From: Maricaulis sp.
GTDB taxonomy: Bacteria > Pseudomonadota > Alphaproteobacteria > Caulobacterales > Maricaulaceae
Direction of reading: 5' to 3'
Length of the DNA stretch: 64,000 bases
NCBI RefSeq assembly: GCF_017642925.1
Contig: NZ_JAEPOL010000001.1
Coordinates: forward strand, 62,001 to 126,000
Shown in pieces: positions 1 to 10,411 of this stretch. The position numbers and the translations under genes are program-made. The notes below the pieces were generated by a model. The model did no database searches, was not told where the DNA came from, and saw nothing but the letters and a program-made list of their open reading frames with translations. The first letter of the stretch is position 1; each line of letters opens with the position of its first letter.

Positions 1-870
1 CAGCGCCGGCTTGAAGGCGCCGAAGCCCTGGCCGCCGAACTCGGCGAGCACATCCGCCTTGGTCTTGCCGGTCAGCGCGGCATAGATGCCGACCAGATTG
101 GACGCTTCGGCACGGGCCTCCAGGCCTTCCACCGTTTCCGGCAGCGGCTCGGGATCGGTTTTCGCCTTCTTGATCTTGCGGGCGATCGTGTCGGCATCGT
201 CTTCCAGATTGATGCGCGAATTGTCCGACACGTCGGACTTGGACATTTTCGCCGTGCCGTCGCGCAGGCTCATGATGCGCGCGCCCGGCCCCTGGATCAC
301 CGGTTCGGTGAGCGGGAAAAAGGCCTGGCCATCGCCATAGTCGCGGTTGAAGCGCGCCGCGATATCGCGGCACAGCTCGAGATGCTGCTTCTGGTCCTCA
401 CCGACGGGCACATGCGTCGCCTTGTAGGCGAGAATGTCGGCGGCCTGCAGCACGGGATAGGTCAGCAGGCCGACGGAGGAGCGCTCCTTGTCCTTGCCGC
501 CCTTGTCCTTGAACTGGGTCATGCGCTCGGCCCAGCCCAGACGCGCCACACAGTTGAATATCCAGGCCAGTTCCGCGTGTGCGGACACAGCGGACTGGGC
601 GAAGATGATGCTCTTGTCGGGGTTCACGCCGGCCGCGATGTAGGCGGCAGCCGCAGCACGCACAGCGCCGGGCAGGGCCTTGGGGTCGTGCGGCATGGTG
701 ATCGCGTGCATGTCGACCACGCAATAGATGCACTCGGCATCGCCCTCGTCCTGCAGCGCCACCCAGTTCTTCAGCGCGCCCAGATAATTGCCGAGATGCA
801 GGCGGCCGGTGGGCTGCATGCCGGAAAAGATGCGCTCGGGACCGGTGTAGTCGGTGGGCGTTTCGCTCAT
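1..870 (-). CDS. trpS: Tryptophan--tRNA ligase (TrpS), 3' end outside the window
   Basis: This class I aminoacyl-tRNA synthetase charges tRNA-Trp with tryptophan in the cytoplasm. The ATG at 870 opens 290 codons that run off the left edge, so about 40-50 C-terminal residues are missing. The N-terminus reads [19 protein letters not shown], where HLGN is the HIGH-type ATP-binding motif. KMSKS appears near residue 208, followed by the DNSRI segment usual for bacterial TrpS. It lies 61 bp downstream of murJ in the same direction and probably ends a glnD-murJ-trpS operon, an order familiar in alphaproteobacteria. Identification is firm; only the 3' end is unseen. Confidence 0.96.
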   Translation of the reverse strand, partial: MSETPTDYTGPERIFSGMQPTGRLHLGNYLGALKNWVALQDEGDAECIYCVVDMHAITMPHDPKALPGAVRAAAAAYIAAGVNPDKSIIFAQSAVSAHAELAWIFNCVARLGWAERMTQFKDKGGKDKERSSVGLLTYPVLQAADILAYKATHVPVGEDQKQHLELCRDIAARFNRDYGDGQAFFPLTEPVIQGPGARIMSLRDGTAKMSKSDVSDNSRINLEDDADTIARKIKKAKTDPEPLPETVEGLEARAEASNLVGIYAALTGKTKADVLAEFGGQGFGAFKPAL

Positions 871-931
871 GGGATCATGCCTTGGCAGAAAAGGGTCGGA
901 CGGCGCGTCTTACCCAGCCGGAGCCCAAGCC

Positions 932-2476
932 TCAAGAGCGCTTGAGCGCCGTGCGCACTTCGGACAGGCGCAGGGCGCCGGTCAGGAGCGAGGCAAGCGC
1001 GAAGACGACGAGGCCTGCCGCACACACGGCGGCGAGCACCAGAAGTGTCGAATTGAACAGCCAGGGATAGAGCCAGCCGAGGTTCTGGTGCGCCAGCAGC
1101 AGGAAGCCGGCCATGATCGCGCTGGCCACGACAATGCGCGGCAGGCGGTTGAGCAGGCGGGCATCCGGCTCGAACAGGCCACGCCGGTGAAGTGTCACCG
1201 CGAGCAGCAGCGTGTTGACCCAGCCGGCGACCGAGGTGGCAATGGCGAGCCCGGCAAAGCCGAGCGGACCGAAGAAGAGCGACAGCCCCAGCGCGAGATT
1301 GATCACCACGCCGACCGTCGCGAACTTCATCGGCGTCATTGTGTCCTGGCGCGCAAAGAAGCCGGGTGAGAGGACCTTGATGAGAACGAAGGCAGGCAGG
1401 CCGGCCGCAAAGGCGATCAGCGCCTGGGCAACCATTTGTGCATCCTGAGGCGTGAAGGCGTCGCGCTCGTAGATGCCGGTGGCGATGAAGACCGGGATCG
1501 CCGCCAGCGCCGCTGCGGCCGGCAGGGTCAGCGCCATGGAAATCTCCAGCGCGCGGTTCATCGCATTGCCCGCCGCCGGCAGGTCGCCGGCCCGCAGGCG
1601 CGCGCTCAGCGTCGGCAGCAGCACGACCCCCATCGCGATCCCGACCACGCCCAGCGGCAGTTGATAGAGGCGGTCGGCATAATAGAGCCAGGAGCGCGCA
1701 CCCTCCTGCAGCGTCGCGATGGAGGAGGTGACGAGGATATTGATCTGGGTGACACCGGCCGCCATTGCGCCAGGCACGCCGAGCACGATCAGCCGCTTCA
1801 CATCCGGGGTGAGCTTCGGCAGGCGCACCGACAGCCGCACGCCGGTCGCGCGCGTTGCCGCCCAGAGCCAGATGAGCTGCGCGACTCCCGACACACTGAC
1901 ACCCACTGACAACCATAGCGCCAGCTGGCGACCTTCTGCCGGGGAAAAAGCGAGGATGCCGATCAGGGTGAGGTTCAGCAGGACCGGCGCCGCAGCGGCA
2001 ACCGCAAACTTGCCGTGGGAGTTGAGGACACCGCTGAGCATGGCACTGAGCGACATCATCATGAGGTAGGGCATGGTGATCTGTGTCAGGAGTACCGCCA
2101 GACCGAACAGGCCGGGGTCTCCCACGAAACCCGGCCCCAGCGCATACATCAACCACGGCATGACCAATTGTGCCGCGACCACCAGAACCAGCATGGCTGT
2201 CAGGAGGACCGACAGGACCTGACGGGCAAACAGCTGTGCCTCGGTCAGACCGTCGGCTTCCAGCTTGCCGGCATAGAGCGGCACGAAGGCCGCATTGAAC
2301 GCGCCCTCGGCAAATATCCGCCGAAAAAGGTTGGGGAATTGCAGCGCTGTCAGGAAAACGTCAGTAACCGCGCCTGCGCCCAGCGCCGCCGCCAGCATCA
2401 TCTCGCGCACAAGGCCGAGGACCCGGCTGGCCATGGTGAAAAGTCCGACCACCGCCGAGGACCGAAGAAGACGCAT
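932..2476 (-). CDS. murJ: MurJ, lipid II flippase (MviN family)
   Basis: MurJ moves lipid II across the inner membrane so that peptidoglycan can be polymerised outside. The 514-residue product has the usual family length and is almost wholly hydrophobic, consistent with 14 transmembrane helices. It opens with MRLLRSSAVVGLFTMASRVL, and the SRVLGLVREMMLA stretch is the diagnostic first-helix segment. The FRRIFAEGAFNAAFVPLY region near residues 50-66 is also typical of the family. The gene starts only 4 bp after the glnD stop, so the two are probably co-transcribed and translationally coupled. Nothing looks degenerate. Confidence 0.96.
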   Translation of the reverse strand: MRLLRSSAVVGLFTMASRVLGLVREMMLAAALGAGAVTDVFLTALQFPNLFRRIFAEGAFNAAFVPLYAGKLEADGLTEAQLFARQVLSVLLTAMLVLVVAAQLVMPWLMYALGPGFVGDPGLFGLAVLLTQITMPYLMMMSLSAMLSGVLNSHGKFAVAAAAPVLLNLTLIGILAFSPAEGRQLALWLSVGVSVSGVAQLIWLWAATRATGVRLSVRLPKLTPDVKRLIVLGVPGAMAAGVTQINILVTSSIATLQEGARSWLYYADRLYQLPLGVVGIAMGVVLLPTLSARLRAGDLPAAGNAMNRALEISMALTLPAAAALAAIPVFIATGIYERDAFTPQDAQMVAQALIAFAAGLPAFVLIKVLSPGFFARQDTMTPMKFATVGVVINLALGLSLFFGPLGFAGLAIATSVAGWVNTLLLAVTLHRRGLFEPDARLLNRLPRIVVASAIMAGFLLLAHQNLGWLYPWLFNSTLLVLAAVCAAGLVVFALASLLTGALRLSEVRTALKRS

Positions 2477-2480
2477 GCCG

Positions 2481-5291
2481 TTACCTCAGAACACTGGCGC
2501 GGGCCCGCGCGATACCGCGCTGGGCGGCTTTTTCGTCGGCGGCCGTCTCGCTCTCGCTCAGCACGGCCATCAGACCTTTTTCCACCCGCTCGATCACCTC
2601 GGCATCTTCCAGCTTGGCCTGTCCGTGACTGACATAGAAGACGTCGGTCGCACGCTCGCCATAGCCGTCGATCTGGGCGGAATTAAGCGCGAGGCCTTCA
2701 TCGGCAAGCACGTCTGCCAGGTCGGCCAGCAGGCCCGGCCGGTCGCGGCCTGACGCCTCGATCACCGTGGCATTCTCGGCAATCTCGTTGGAGATCGTGA
2801 CAGAGGGCGTGACCCGGAAAGCGGCATCGCGGCGCTGCAGCGGCATGGATTTGCGCCGGCGAACGGTGAGCTCGCCGGTCGCGACCTCGCGCAGATAGGC
2901 GACCAAGGCCTGGCGCTGGCGCTCGTCCTGCTGACCATAGGGCTGACCGGCCGCGTCCTGGATGTAGAAAATGTCGAAGACCTGGCCCGACGCAGTCGTG
3001 TTGATCGTCGCACCGACGACGTCTGCCCCCATCTCGGCGAAGGCGGCGACGATATCGGCAAAGATGCGCGTGCGGTCAGGCGACCAGATCATCACCTCGG
3101 TCGCCGCACGCCGCCGGTCCACACGCACACCGGCCGCCGTTGTCTCCCCGGCTTCGAATGCCCGCCGGACAAAGGCCGCATGGCGGTACCGGTCCTCGCG
3201 GCCGAAGGATACCCAGTAGGCATCGTTCAGCTCGGCCACCCACCAAGCCGCAAATTCCGGATTGAGCCGCTCCAGCCGCGGCAGCACGGCCTCGCGCTCG
3301 GCCCGCGCCCGGTCCGAAAGGCTGCGCCGGGCCGAGGCCATTGCGTCACCATCGCTGAGCAGTACCGCTTCGGTGGCGGTGTAGAGCTCGCGGATCAGCT
3401 GGCCTTTCCAGCCATTCCAGACGCCGGGCCCGACAGCTCGGATGTCGACCACAGTCAGCACGGTGAGCAGGCGCAAGCGTTCGACCGAGCCCATCGCGGC
3501 CGCGAAATCGGCGACGGTGCGCGGATCGGACAGATCGCGCCGCTGGGCGGTATCGCTCATCAGAAGGTGGGAGCGGATCAGCCAGGCCACCAGCTCGGTA
3601 TCGTCATGGCCCAGACCCAGGCGTTCGCAGGCCGTCAGCGCCCGCAGCGCGCCCTCGATACACTGGTCGCCCGCTCCCTTGCCGGTATCGTGCAGCAGGA
3701 TGGCGAGGTGCAGCGCGCGGCGGTTCTGGATCAGCGGTGCAATCCGGGTCGACAGCGGATGATCGAGCGGGTGCAGCCCGTCCTCGATCTCGCGCAGCAG
3801 ACCCAGCGCCTGCAGCGTGTGCTCATCCACCGTGTAGCGGTGATACATGTTGAACTGGGTGCGCGCGACAATATCGCCGAACTCGGGGATATAGCGCCCC
3901 AGAACGCCCGCCTCGGTCATCATGCGCAGCACCGCCATCGGCGCCGGACTGTCCAGCAGCACCGCGAAGAAGGCGCGCGCCGCACGCGGGTCGCGGCGGA
4001 ACTCGTCATCGATCAGATAGAGTGTACGGCCGATCCGGGCGACGGCTTCCGGGTGCAGATCCAGTCGCCGGGAGGCCGCCATGTGGAAGAAGCGCAGCAG
4101 CCGCACCGGATCCTCGCGGATCTGGGTGGCGTGGGCAAAGTCGAGCCGGCCCTCGCGGATGATGAATTCGCCGACATCGGCGCCTTCCTCATGATCCATG
4201 CCCGGCGGCAGGAAGCGCGCCAGTCCCTTCGGCTTGGCCTTCCAGGCATCGGCCTCCAGCTTGGCACAGACGAGGCGGGTCAACGCGCCGACGGCCATGG
4301 CGGTGCGGAAATAGCGGCGCATGAAGCGCTCGACGGCACTTTCCGTCTCGCTGTCCTCATAGCCCATGCGGGCCGCAATTTCCGGCTGCAGGTCAAAGGT
4401 CAGGCGTTCATCCTTGCCGCCCGCCAGATCGTGCAGATGGAAGCGGACGGTCCACAGGAAGTCATCGGCTGCCACATAACGGCTGACATCCTCGACCGAA
4501 AGCAGGCGCGTGCCGACCCAGCGTTCGAAGGCGTCGGCGCCGTAGAGGAATTGCGCCAGCCAGCGCATCAGCTGCAGGTCGCGCAGCCCGCCCTTGCCGG
4601 ATTTAAGATTGGGCTCGACCGTGTAGCGCGAGCGCCCGGCCTTCTCGATCCGTGCATCGCGTTCACGCAGCTTGGCCTCGACGAAGCCCTGCAGATCGCC
4701 CGCGACAATCTCCTCGCGGAAACGCTGGGCAAGCGACTGGGTCGCGGTCTCGTCGCCCGCCAGATGCCGCAGGCTGAGCAGGGCCGTGCGTTCGGATGCA
4801 TCTTCGCGCGTCAGATCGAGGGTCTGGTCGATCGTGCGGCAGGCCCCGCCGCCGACATCGATTTTCAGATCCCACAGGGCGTAGAGGAATTGCTGCAGGA
4901 ATTCGTCGGTCTCCGGCCGCTCGCCCTCCGGCTTCACCAGCAGGAGGTCGACATCCGAGGACGGGGCCAGCTCGCCGGCCCCGAACCCGCCCTGGGCACA
5001 CAGGGCGATACCGGCCGATCCGTCCGGGTCGCCGGCGGCCATGGAGTCGAACAGGGCATGCAGGCAGACACTCATCCCGTCCGACAGGACCTGCGCCGCC
5101 GCGGCACCACCGCCGGCACCGGACAGACGGGCAAAGGCCTGTTCACGGAACCCGTCCAGCGCCGAGCGGACATGGGCCAGTCCTGCCGAGCGTGCGGCAG
5201 GCGAGGTCCAGCCCGACTGCGCCGTGGCGGCAGCCAGTTGCGCCCGCAGTTTCAGGGCGTCGAGCGAGGCGGGCAGGGCGGACCGTGTCAT
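2481..5291 (-). CDS. glnD: GlnD, bifunctional [protein-PII] uridylyltransferase/uridylyl-removing enzyme
   Basis: GlnD senses glutamine and adds or removes UMP on PII proteins, which sets the nitrogen response. The 936-residue length is normal. The nucleotidyltransferase signature is visible as GGFGAGEL (101-108) followed by SDVDLL (112-117). The central HD domain carries LHDTGKGAGDQ. Two C-terminal ACT domains follow: one near IFADIVAAFAEMGADVVGA and one at ASGRDRPGLLADLADVLADEG. The gene follows mutS by 34 bp and precedes murJ by 4 bp. No glnB or amt gene lies in the window, so its targets are elsewhere. Confidence 0.97.
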   Translation of the reverse strand: MTRSALPASLDALKLRAQLAAATAQSGWTSPAARSAGLAHVRSALDGFREQAFARLSGAGGGAAAAQVLSDGMSVCLHALFDSMAAGDPDGSAGIALCAQGGFGAGELAPSSDVDLLLVKPEGERPETDEFLQQFLYALWDLKIDVGGGACRTIDQTLDLTREDASERTALLSLRHLAGDETATQSLAQRFREEIVAGDLQGFVEAKLRERDARIEKAGRSRYTVEPNLKSGKGGLRDLQLMRWLAQFLYGADAFERWVGTRLLSVEDVSRYVAADDFLWTVRFHLHDLAGGKDERLTFDLQPEIAARMGYEDSETESAVERFMRRYFRTAMAVGALTRLVCAKLEADAWKAKPKGLARFLPPGMDHEEGADVGEFIIREGRLDFAHATQIREDPVRLLRFFHMAASRRLDLHPEAVARIGRTLYLIDDEFRRDPRAARAFFAVLLDSPAPMAVLRMMTEAGVLGRYIPEFGDIVARTQFNMYHRYTVDEHTLQALGLLREIEDGLHPLDHPLSTRIAPLIQNRRALHLAILLHDTGKGAGDQCIEGALRALTACERLGLGHDDTELVAWLIRSHLLMSDTAQRRDLSDPRTVADFAAAMGSVERLRLLTVLTVVDIRAVGPGVWNGWKGQLIRELYTATEAVLLSDGDAMASARRSLSDRARAEREAVLPRLERLNPEFAAWWVAELNDAYWVSFGREDRYRHAAFVRRAFEAGETTAAGVRVDRRRAATEVMIWSPDRTRIFADIVAAFAEMGADVVGATINTTASGQVFDIFYIQDAAGQPYGQQDERQRQALVAYLREVATGELTVRRRKSMPLQRRDAAFRVTPSVTISNEIAENATVIEASGRDRPGLLADLADVLADEGLALNSAQIDGYGERATDVFYVSHGQAKLEDAEVIERVEKGLMAVLSESETAADEKAAQRGIARARASVLR

Positions 5292-5325
5292 GACGGCGTC
5301 AATCTAGTCGTGCCGCGGGCCGTCG

Positions 5326-8022
5326 TCACGCCTTCTTCACCAGCGATTTTAGCGCATAGACAAGGTCCAGCGCCTCGCGCGGCGTCAGCGCATCCGGGTC
5401 GATCCCGTCCAGCCGCTTTTCCACCTCTGACGGTTCCAGGATCGGCGCCTGTTCCGGCTCGGCGACGGCAAAGAGCGGCAGGGTGTCGAGTGCGGCGGCG
5501 GGCGCGCCATCGGACTCCAGGCGCTTGAGGATCGATTTGGCCCGGCTGATCGCCTTGCGCGGCAGACCGGCCCGGCGCGCGACCTCGATGCCGTAGGAGC
5601 GGTCGGCCGCCCCGGCCCCGACCTCGTGCAGGAAGACCAGCTCGCCCTTCCATTCCTTGGCCTTGAGCGACACGTTTCCGGCCGCATCGAGGTCTTCGGC
5701 GAGGCGGGTCAGCTCGTGATAGTGGGTGGCGAAGAGCGCGCGGCAGCGATTGATCTCGTGCAGATGTTCCGCCGCCGCCCAGGCAATGGACAGCCCGTCA
5801 AAGGTCGCCGTGCCGCGGCCGATCTCGTCGAGGATGACAAAGCTGCGCGGTGTCGCCTGGTTGAGGATCGCCGCCGTCTCGATCATCTCGGCCATGAAGG
5901 TCGAGCGGCCACGCGCCAGATCGTCGGCCGCCCCGACGCGGGAATAGAGCCGGTCGGCGACACCGATCTCGGCCCGCTCCGCCGGGACATAGCAGCCGGC
6001 CTGGGCCAGCATCAGGATCAGGGCATTCTGGCGCAGGAAGGTCGATTTACCCGCCATGTTGGGGCCGGTAACGAAGGTCAGACGGACCGCATTTTCCCCC
6101 GATCCGTCGAGTTGGCAGGAATTGGGGGTGAAGCGTCCCTCGCCGGATTTCGCCAGCGCGCGCTCGACCACGGGATGCCGGCCGCCATCGACAGAAAACG
6201 TAAACGAATCGTTAATTTGTGGGCGGCACGCCCCGGCCTCTTCGGCCCATTCGGCGAGCGCGGACGACACATCGAATTCTGCCAGAGCGGCCGTCGCGAG
6301 GCGGATAAAGCCTGCCAATGCCTCCACACGGTCACGCAGCGCGGCAAATGTCTCGATCTCCATCGCCAGCGCCCGCTCACCGGCACTCGCGATCTTCGAT
6401 TCCAGCTCCGCCAGCTCGGTCGTGGTGAAGCGGACGGCGTTCGCCATGGTCTGGCGGTGGATGAAAGTATCATCCCCCATCAGCGCATCGGCATGACGCG
6501 CCGTCACCTCGACGAAATAGCCCAGCACATTATTGTGCTTGACCTTCAGGCTCGAAACGCCCGTCGCCTCGGCATAGGTCTGCTGCAGGCCGGCAACGAT
6601 GCGGCGCGAAGCGTCGCGCAATTGCCGAGTCTCGTCCAGCTCCGGCATCCAGCCTTCAGCCACGAACCCGCCATCGCGCGCCAGCAAGGGCGGCTCGTCG
6701 ACAATCGCCCGGTCAAGATCGCCGACCAGGGCCGCAAGCTCCGGCTTGTCGGCCAGAGTCAGTGCCGCGATCCCGTCGGCAATGCGTTGCGGCGGCCGGT
6801 CGAGCTGGGCGTCCAGCAGGCGCGCGGCGATCGCCTCTCCCTCCTGCAGCGCGCCGCTCAGCGCCTTGAGGTCCCTCGGACCGCCACGGCCGACGAGCAG
6901 GCGCGACAGGCCCCGCTCGGCATCGCCGGCGGATTTCAGCCGCTCGCGCAATTGCCGGCGCAGCCCGGCCTCGCGCTCGAACCAGGCAACCGCGTCCAGC
7001 CGCGCCTCGATCACGGCGACATCGGTCAGCGGACGCGCCAGCCGGTCGGCGAGCGCCCGCGCACCCGGCGCGGTGACGGTCCGGTCGATTGCACCGAGCA
7101 GCGAACCCTGGCGGTCACCGGAGAGGGTGCGATCGATTTCCAGACTGGCCCGGGTCGCCGGATCGATGGCCAGAACACTGCCCTCGCGGGCCTGGCGCGG
7201 CGGCGACAGCTTGGCCGGAGCACCGGCCTGGGACAGGGCGAGATAGTCCAGCAACGCCCCCAGCGCGGCGCGCTCGGCCTTCGAGAAATCCCCGAACGCG
7301 GTCAGCTCCTGCACCTCGAACTGGGCCTTGAGCTGCCGCTCCGCTGAAGCGACATCGAACTTGGCCCGCGGCAAAGGCGTGAGCGTGGTGCGCGGCAGAA
7401 GGCCCGCCGCCTCGCCGAACCGGCTCTCCTCGACCAGCAGTTCGGCCGGGTTCATCGCGGCCAGCTCGGCCGTCAGGGCGTCGCCCGCAACAGCACAGAC
7501 CGCAAACTCCCCGGTCGAGATATCCGCCCAGGCGATGGCGTTCTCGCCGGTCGCCAGCTGCGCCAGCGCGGCAATCCGGTTGGCCGAGCGTGGATCGAGC
7601 AGACTGTCCTCGGTCAGCGTGCCCGGCGTGACGATACGGGTGATGGCCCGCTGCACGACCGCCTTGGATCCGCGCGCCTTGGCGGCCTTGGGATCCTCGA
7701 TCTGCTCGCCCACGGCGACCTTGAAGCCCGCCTTGATCAGCCGCGCCAGATAGGCCTCGGCCGTGGCTGCCGGCACGCCGCACATCGGGATCGGCTCGCC
7801 CTGGTGCTCACCGCGCTTGGTCAGCGCGATATCCAGAGCCGCAGCCGCCCGCACGGCATCGTCGAAAAAGAGCTCGTAGAAATCGCCCATGCGATAGAAG
7901 AGCAGGGCATCGCCCGGCGCCTGCAACCGCAGGGCCAGGAATTGCTCCATCATCGGCGTGGCCCCCTCGGCTGAGGGGAAGGCGCGATCGGCGGGCATGG
8001 GAAGGCTGGACAGGGAATTCAT
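5326..8022 (-). CDS. mutS: MutS, DNA mismatch recognition ATPase
   Basis: MutS finds mispaired bases and starts methyl-independent or MutL-dependent repair. The product has 898 residues. The mismatch-wedge motif F-Y-E is at residues 48-50 (GDFYELFF). The ABC-type ATPase begins with Walker A GPNMAGKST at 653-661 and continues with FVILDEIGRGTATFDGLSIAWA (Walker B and signature) and ATHYHEL. Translation may begin at the ATG at 8022 or at a second ATG at 7998 (MPADRAF); the choice is not decisive. It is divergent from maeB across about 100 bp. Confidence 0.97.
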   Translation of the reverse strand: MNSLSSLPMPADRAFPSAEGATPMMEQFLALRLQAPGDALLFYRMGDFYELFFDDAVRAAAALDIALTKRGEHQGEPIPMCGVPAATAEAYLARLIKAGFKVAVGEQIEDPKAAKARGSKAVVQRAITRIVTPGTLTEDSLLDPRSANRIAALAQLATGENAIAWADISTGEFAVCAVAGDALTAELAAMNPAELLVEESRFGEAAGLLPRTTLTPLPRAKFDVASAERQLKAQFEVQELTAFGDFSKAERAALGALLDYLALSQAGAPAKLSPPRQAREGSVLAIDPATRASLEIDRTLSGDRQGSLLGAIDRTVTAPGARALADRLARPLTDVAVIEARLDAVAWFEREAGLRRQLRERLKSAGDAERGLSRLLVGRGGPRDLKALSGALQEGEAIAARLLDAQLDRPPQRIADGIAALTLADKPELAALVGDLDRAIVDEPPLLARDGGFVAEGWMPELDETRQLRDASRRIVAGLQQTYAEATGVSSLKVKHNNVLGYFVEVTARHADALMGDDTFIHRQTMANAVRFTTTELAELESKIASAGERALAMEIETFAALRDRVEALAGFIRLATAALAEFDVSSALAEWAEEAGACRPQINDSFTFSVDGGRHPVVERALAKSGEGRFTPNSCQLDGSGENAVRLTFVTGPNMAGKSTFLRQNALILMLAQAGCYVPAERAEIGVADRLYSRVGAADDLARGRSTFMAEMIETAAILNQATPRSFVILDEIGRGTATFDGLSIAWAAAEHLHEINRCRALFATHYHELTRLAEDLDAAGNVSLKAKEWKGELVFLHEVGAGAADRSYGIEVARRAGLPRKAISRAKSILKRLESDGAPAAALDTLPLFAVAEPEQAPILEPSEVEKRLDGIDPDALTPREALDLVYALKSLVKKA

Positions 8023-8122
8023 CGGCGCAGACGGTGGCGAGGTTTCACCTTGCGTGCAAGGGTGTGAAGCGGCTAGAGCCCATACGATTGTCCATAATCA
8101 AAATAAAGCAGGGAATACGGGG

Positions 8123-10408
8123 ATGAACGACAGAACCAGCCACGTCGAGGACGAAGAAGCGCTCGCCTTTCACAAGGAGCCCGTTCCCGGCAAGCTCGCC
8201 CTGTCTCCGACCAAGCCGATGGCGACACAGCGCGATCTCTCGCTGGCCTATTCGCCCGGCGTGGCTGCGCCGGTGAAGGCGATCGCGGAGAACCCTGACG
8301 CCGTCTACGATTTCACCTCCAAGGGCAATATGGTCGCCGTGATCTCCAACGGCACGGCCATTCTCGGCCTGGGCGATCTGGGCGCCATGGCGTCCAAGCC
8401 CGTGATGGAAGGCAAGGCGGTGTTGTTCAAGCGCTTTGCCGATATCGACGCGATGGACATCGAGGTCGAGGAGACCGATGCCGACGCCTTCATCGAATGC
8501 GTCCGGCGCATCGGCAACACGTTCGGCGGCATCAATCTGGAAGACATCAAGGCGCCGGAAAGCTTCATCATCGAACAGCGCCTGCGCGAACTGCTCGACG
8601 TGCCGGTCTTCCATGACGACCAGCATGGCACGGCGATCATCTCGGTTGCCGGTATCATCAATGCCTGCGACATCACCGGCCGCAAGATCAGCGATCTGAA
8701 AGTCGTGGTGAACGGCGCCGGCGCGGCCGGCATCGCCGTGCTCGAACTTCTCAAGGCCATGGGCGTCAAGCACGAGAACGCGCTGCTGTGCGATTCCAAG
8801 GGTGTCATCCATGCAGAGCGCGACGGGCTGAACCAGTGGAAGGCGGCGCATGCCGCCGACACGGATCGCCGCTCGCTGGCCGAGGCGCTGGACGGCGCCG
8901 ACTGCTTCCTCGGCCTGTCGGTCGCCGGTGCGGTGACCCAGGACATGGTCAAGTCGATGGCCAAGGACCCGATCATCTTCGCGATGGCCAATCCGGATCC
9001 CGAGATCAAGCCGGAAGACGTGCGGGCCGTGCGCGACGACGCCATCATCGCCACCGGCCGCTCGGACTATCCCAACCAGGTCAACAATGTCCTCGGCTTC
9101 CCTTACATCTTCCGCGGTGCGCTGGACGTGCGCGCCCGCACGATCAATGAGGAGATGAAGATCGCCGCCGCCCGCGCCCTCGCCGCGCTGGCGCGCGAGG
9201 ATGTGCCGGACGAAGTGGCCGCCGCCTATCATGGCTCGCGCCCGACATTCGGCCGCGACTACATCATCCCCTCACCCTTCGATCCGCGGCTCATCCACTA
9301 TGTGCCGCCCTATGTCGCCCAGGCTGCGATGGATACCGGCGTCGCACGCAAGCCGATCGCCGACATGACCGCCTACCGGGCCTCGCTGGCCCGGCGTCTC
9401 GACCCGACCGCCGCCCTGCTGCAACGCATCCAGGGCGCGGTGATGGGGCATGGCCGCCGCATCGTCTTTGCCGAGGGCGAGGAGCCGTCGGTGATCCGCG
9501 CCGCCTATGCCTTCCAGAACCAGGAGCTGGGCAAGGCGATCCTGGTCGGCCGCGAAGAGATCACGCGCGCCAACATGCGCCAGGTCGGCGTGCCGGAAGA
9601 CGCGATCGAGATCGTCAACGCCCGCCTGTCCGACCGCAATGCCGATTATGCGGATTTCCTGTATGAGCGTCTGCAGCGCAAGGGCTATCTGCGCCGCGAC
9701 GTGCAGCGTCTGGTCAACAACGACCGCAACGTCTTCTCCGCCTGCATGGTGAAGCTGGGCGATGCCGACGGCATGGTGACGGGCACGACCCGTTCCTATG
9801 CCGCCGCGCTGAGCGATGTCGGCCTCGTGCTCGACCCGGCGCCGGGCCAGCGCGTGATGGGCATGTCGATCGCCCTGGCAAAAGGGCGCACGCTGTTCAT
9901 CGCCGACACCAATATCGCCGAGTTTCCCGACAGCGAGGCGCTGGCCGATATCGCCACGGAGACCGCGGCGGCGGCCAAGGGTTTCGGCTTCACGCCGCGC
10001 GTCGCCTTCCTGTCCTACTCCACCTTCGGCAATCCGCAGGGCCAGCGCTCCGACAAGCTGCAGGAAGCCGTGCGCCTGCTCGACGAGCGCGGCGTGAACT
10101 TCGAATACGAGGGCGAGATGAATGTCGATGTGGCGCTCGACCCGTCACACCGCTTCCTCTACCCCTTCTCGCGCCTGAAGGGTCCGGCCAATGTGCTGGT
10201 CATGCCGGCGATCCACGCCGCCTCCATCGCCACCAAGCTGCTGCGCGTGGCCGGCGGGGCGACCGTGATCGGCCCGATGCTGGTCGGTGTCGAAAAACCC
10301 GTGCAGATCGCCCGCCTCGGCGCCTCGGTCAGCGAGATCACCACGCTGGCGGCGCTGGCTGCATACGACCCGGAAAAGCATGAGGTGGACAGCACGCTGG
10401 CGGAGTAG
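8123..10408 (+). CDS. maeB: NADP-dependent malic enzyme with C-terminal phosphotransacetylase-like domain (MaeB type)
   Basis: The protein decarboxylates malate to pyruvate, yielding NADPH for biosynthesis. I chose the ATG at 8123 (MNDRTSHVEDEEALAFH), which gives 761 residues, the standard MaeB length. The in-frame upstream extension overlaps the mutS promoter region and looks non-coding. The malic-enzyme half has LAYSPGVAAPVKAI, VLFKRFADIDAMDIEVEE (catalytic Lys and metal ligands), HDDQHGTAI and the dinucleotide site NGAGAAGIAV. From about residue 430 a phosphate-acetyltransferase-like domain follows. In this family that domain binds acetyl-CoA as a regulator rather than acting as an enzyme. 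Its stop is 3 bp from that of the convergent transporter gene. Confidence 0.96.
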   Translation: MNDRTSHVEDEEALAFHKEPVPGKLALSPTKPMATQRDLSLAYSPGVAAPVKAIAENPDAVYDFTSKGNMVAVISNGTAILGLGDLGAMASKPVMEGKAVLFKRFADIDAMDIEVEETDADAFIECVRRIGNTFGGINLEDIKAPESFIIEQRLRELLDVPVFHDDQHGTAIISVAGIINACDITGRKISDLKVVVNGAGAAGIAVLELLKAMGVKHENALLCDSKGVIHAERDGLNQWKAAHAADTDRRSLAEALDGADCFLGLSVAGAVTQDMVKSMAKDPIIFAMANPDPEIKPEDVRAVRDDAIIATGRSDYPNQVNNVLGFPYIFRGALDVRARTINEEMKIAAARALAALAREDVPDEVAAAYHGSRPTFGRDYIIPSPFDPRLIHYVPPYVAQAAMDTGVARKPIADMTAYRASLARRLDPTAALLQRIQGAVMGHGRRIVFAEGEEPSVIRAAYAFQNQELGKAILVGREEITRANMRQVGVPEDAIEIVNARLSDRNADYADFLYERLQRKGYLRRDVQRLVNNDRNVFSACMVKLGDADGMVTGTTRSYAAALSDVGLVLDPAPGQRVMGMSIALAKGRTLFIADTNIAEFPDSEALADIATETAAAAKGFGFTPRVAFLSYSTFGNPQGQRSDKLQEAVRLLDERGVNFEYEGEMNVDVALDPSHRFLYPFSRLKGPANVLVMPAIHAASIATKLLRVAGGATVIGPMLVGVEKPVQIARLGASVSEITTLAALAAYDPEKHEVDSTLAE

Positions 10409-10411
10409 GGA

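Noticed and set aside
3180-5528. A long plus-strand open frame opposite glnD
   Set aside because: It lies antisense to the well-supported glnD gene and has the biased composition expected of a complementary frame in GC-rich coding DNA; no family motif is visible.
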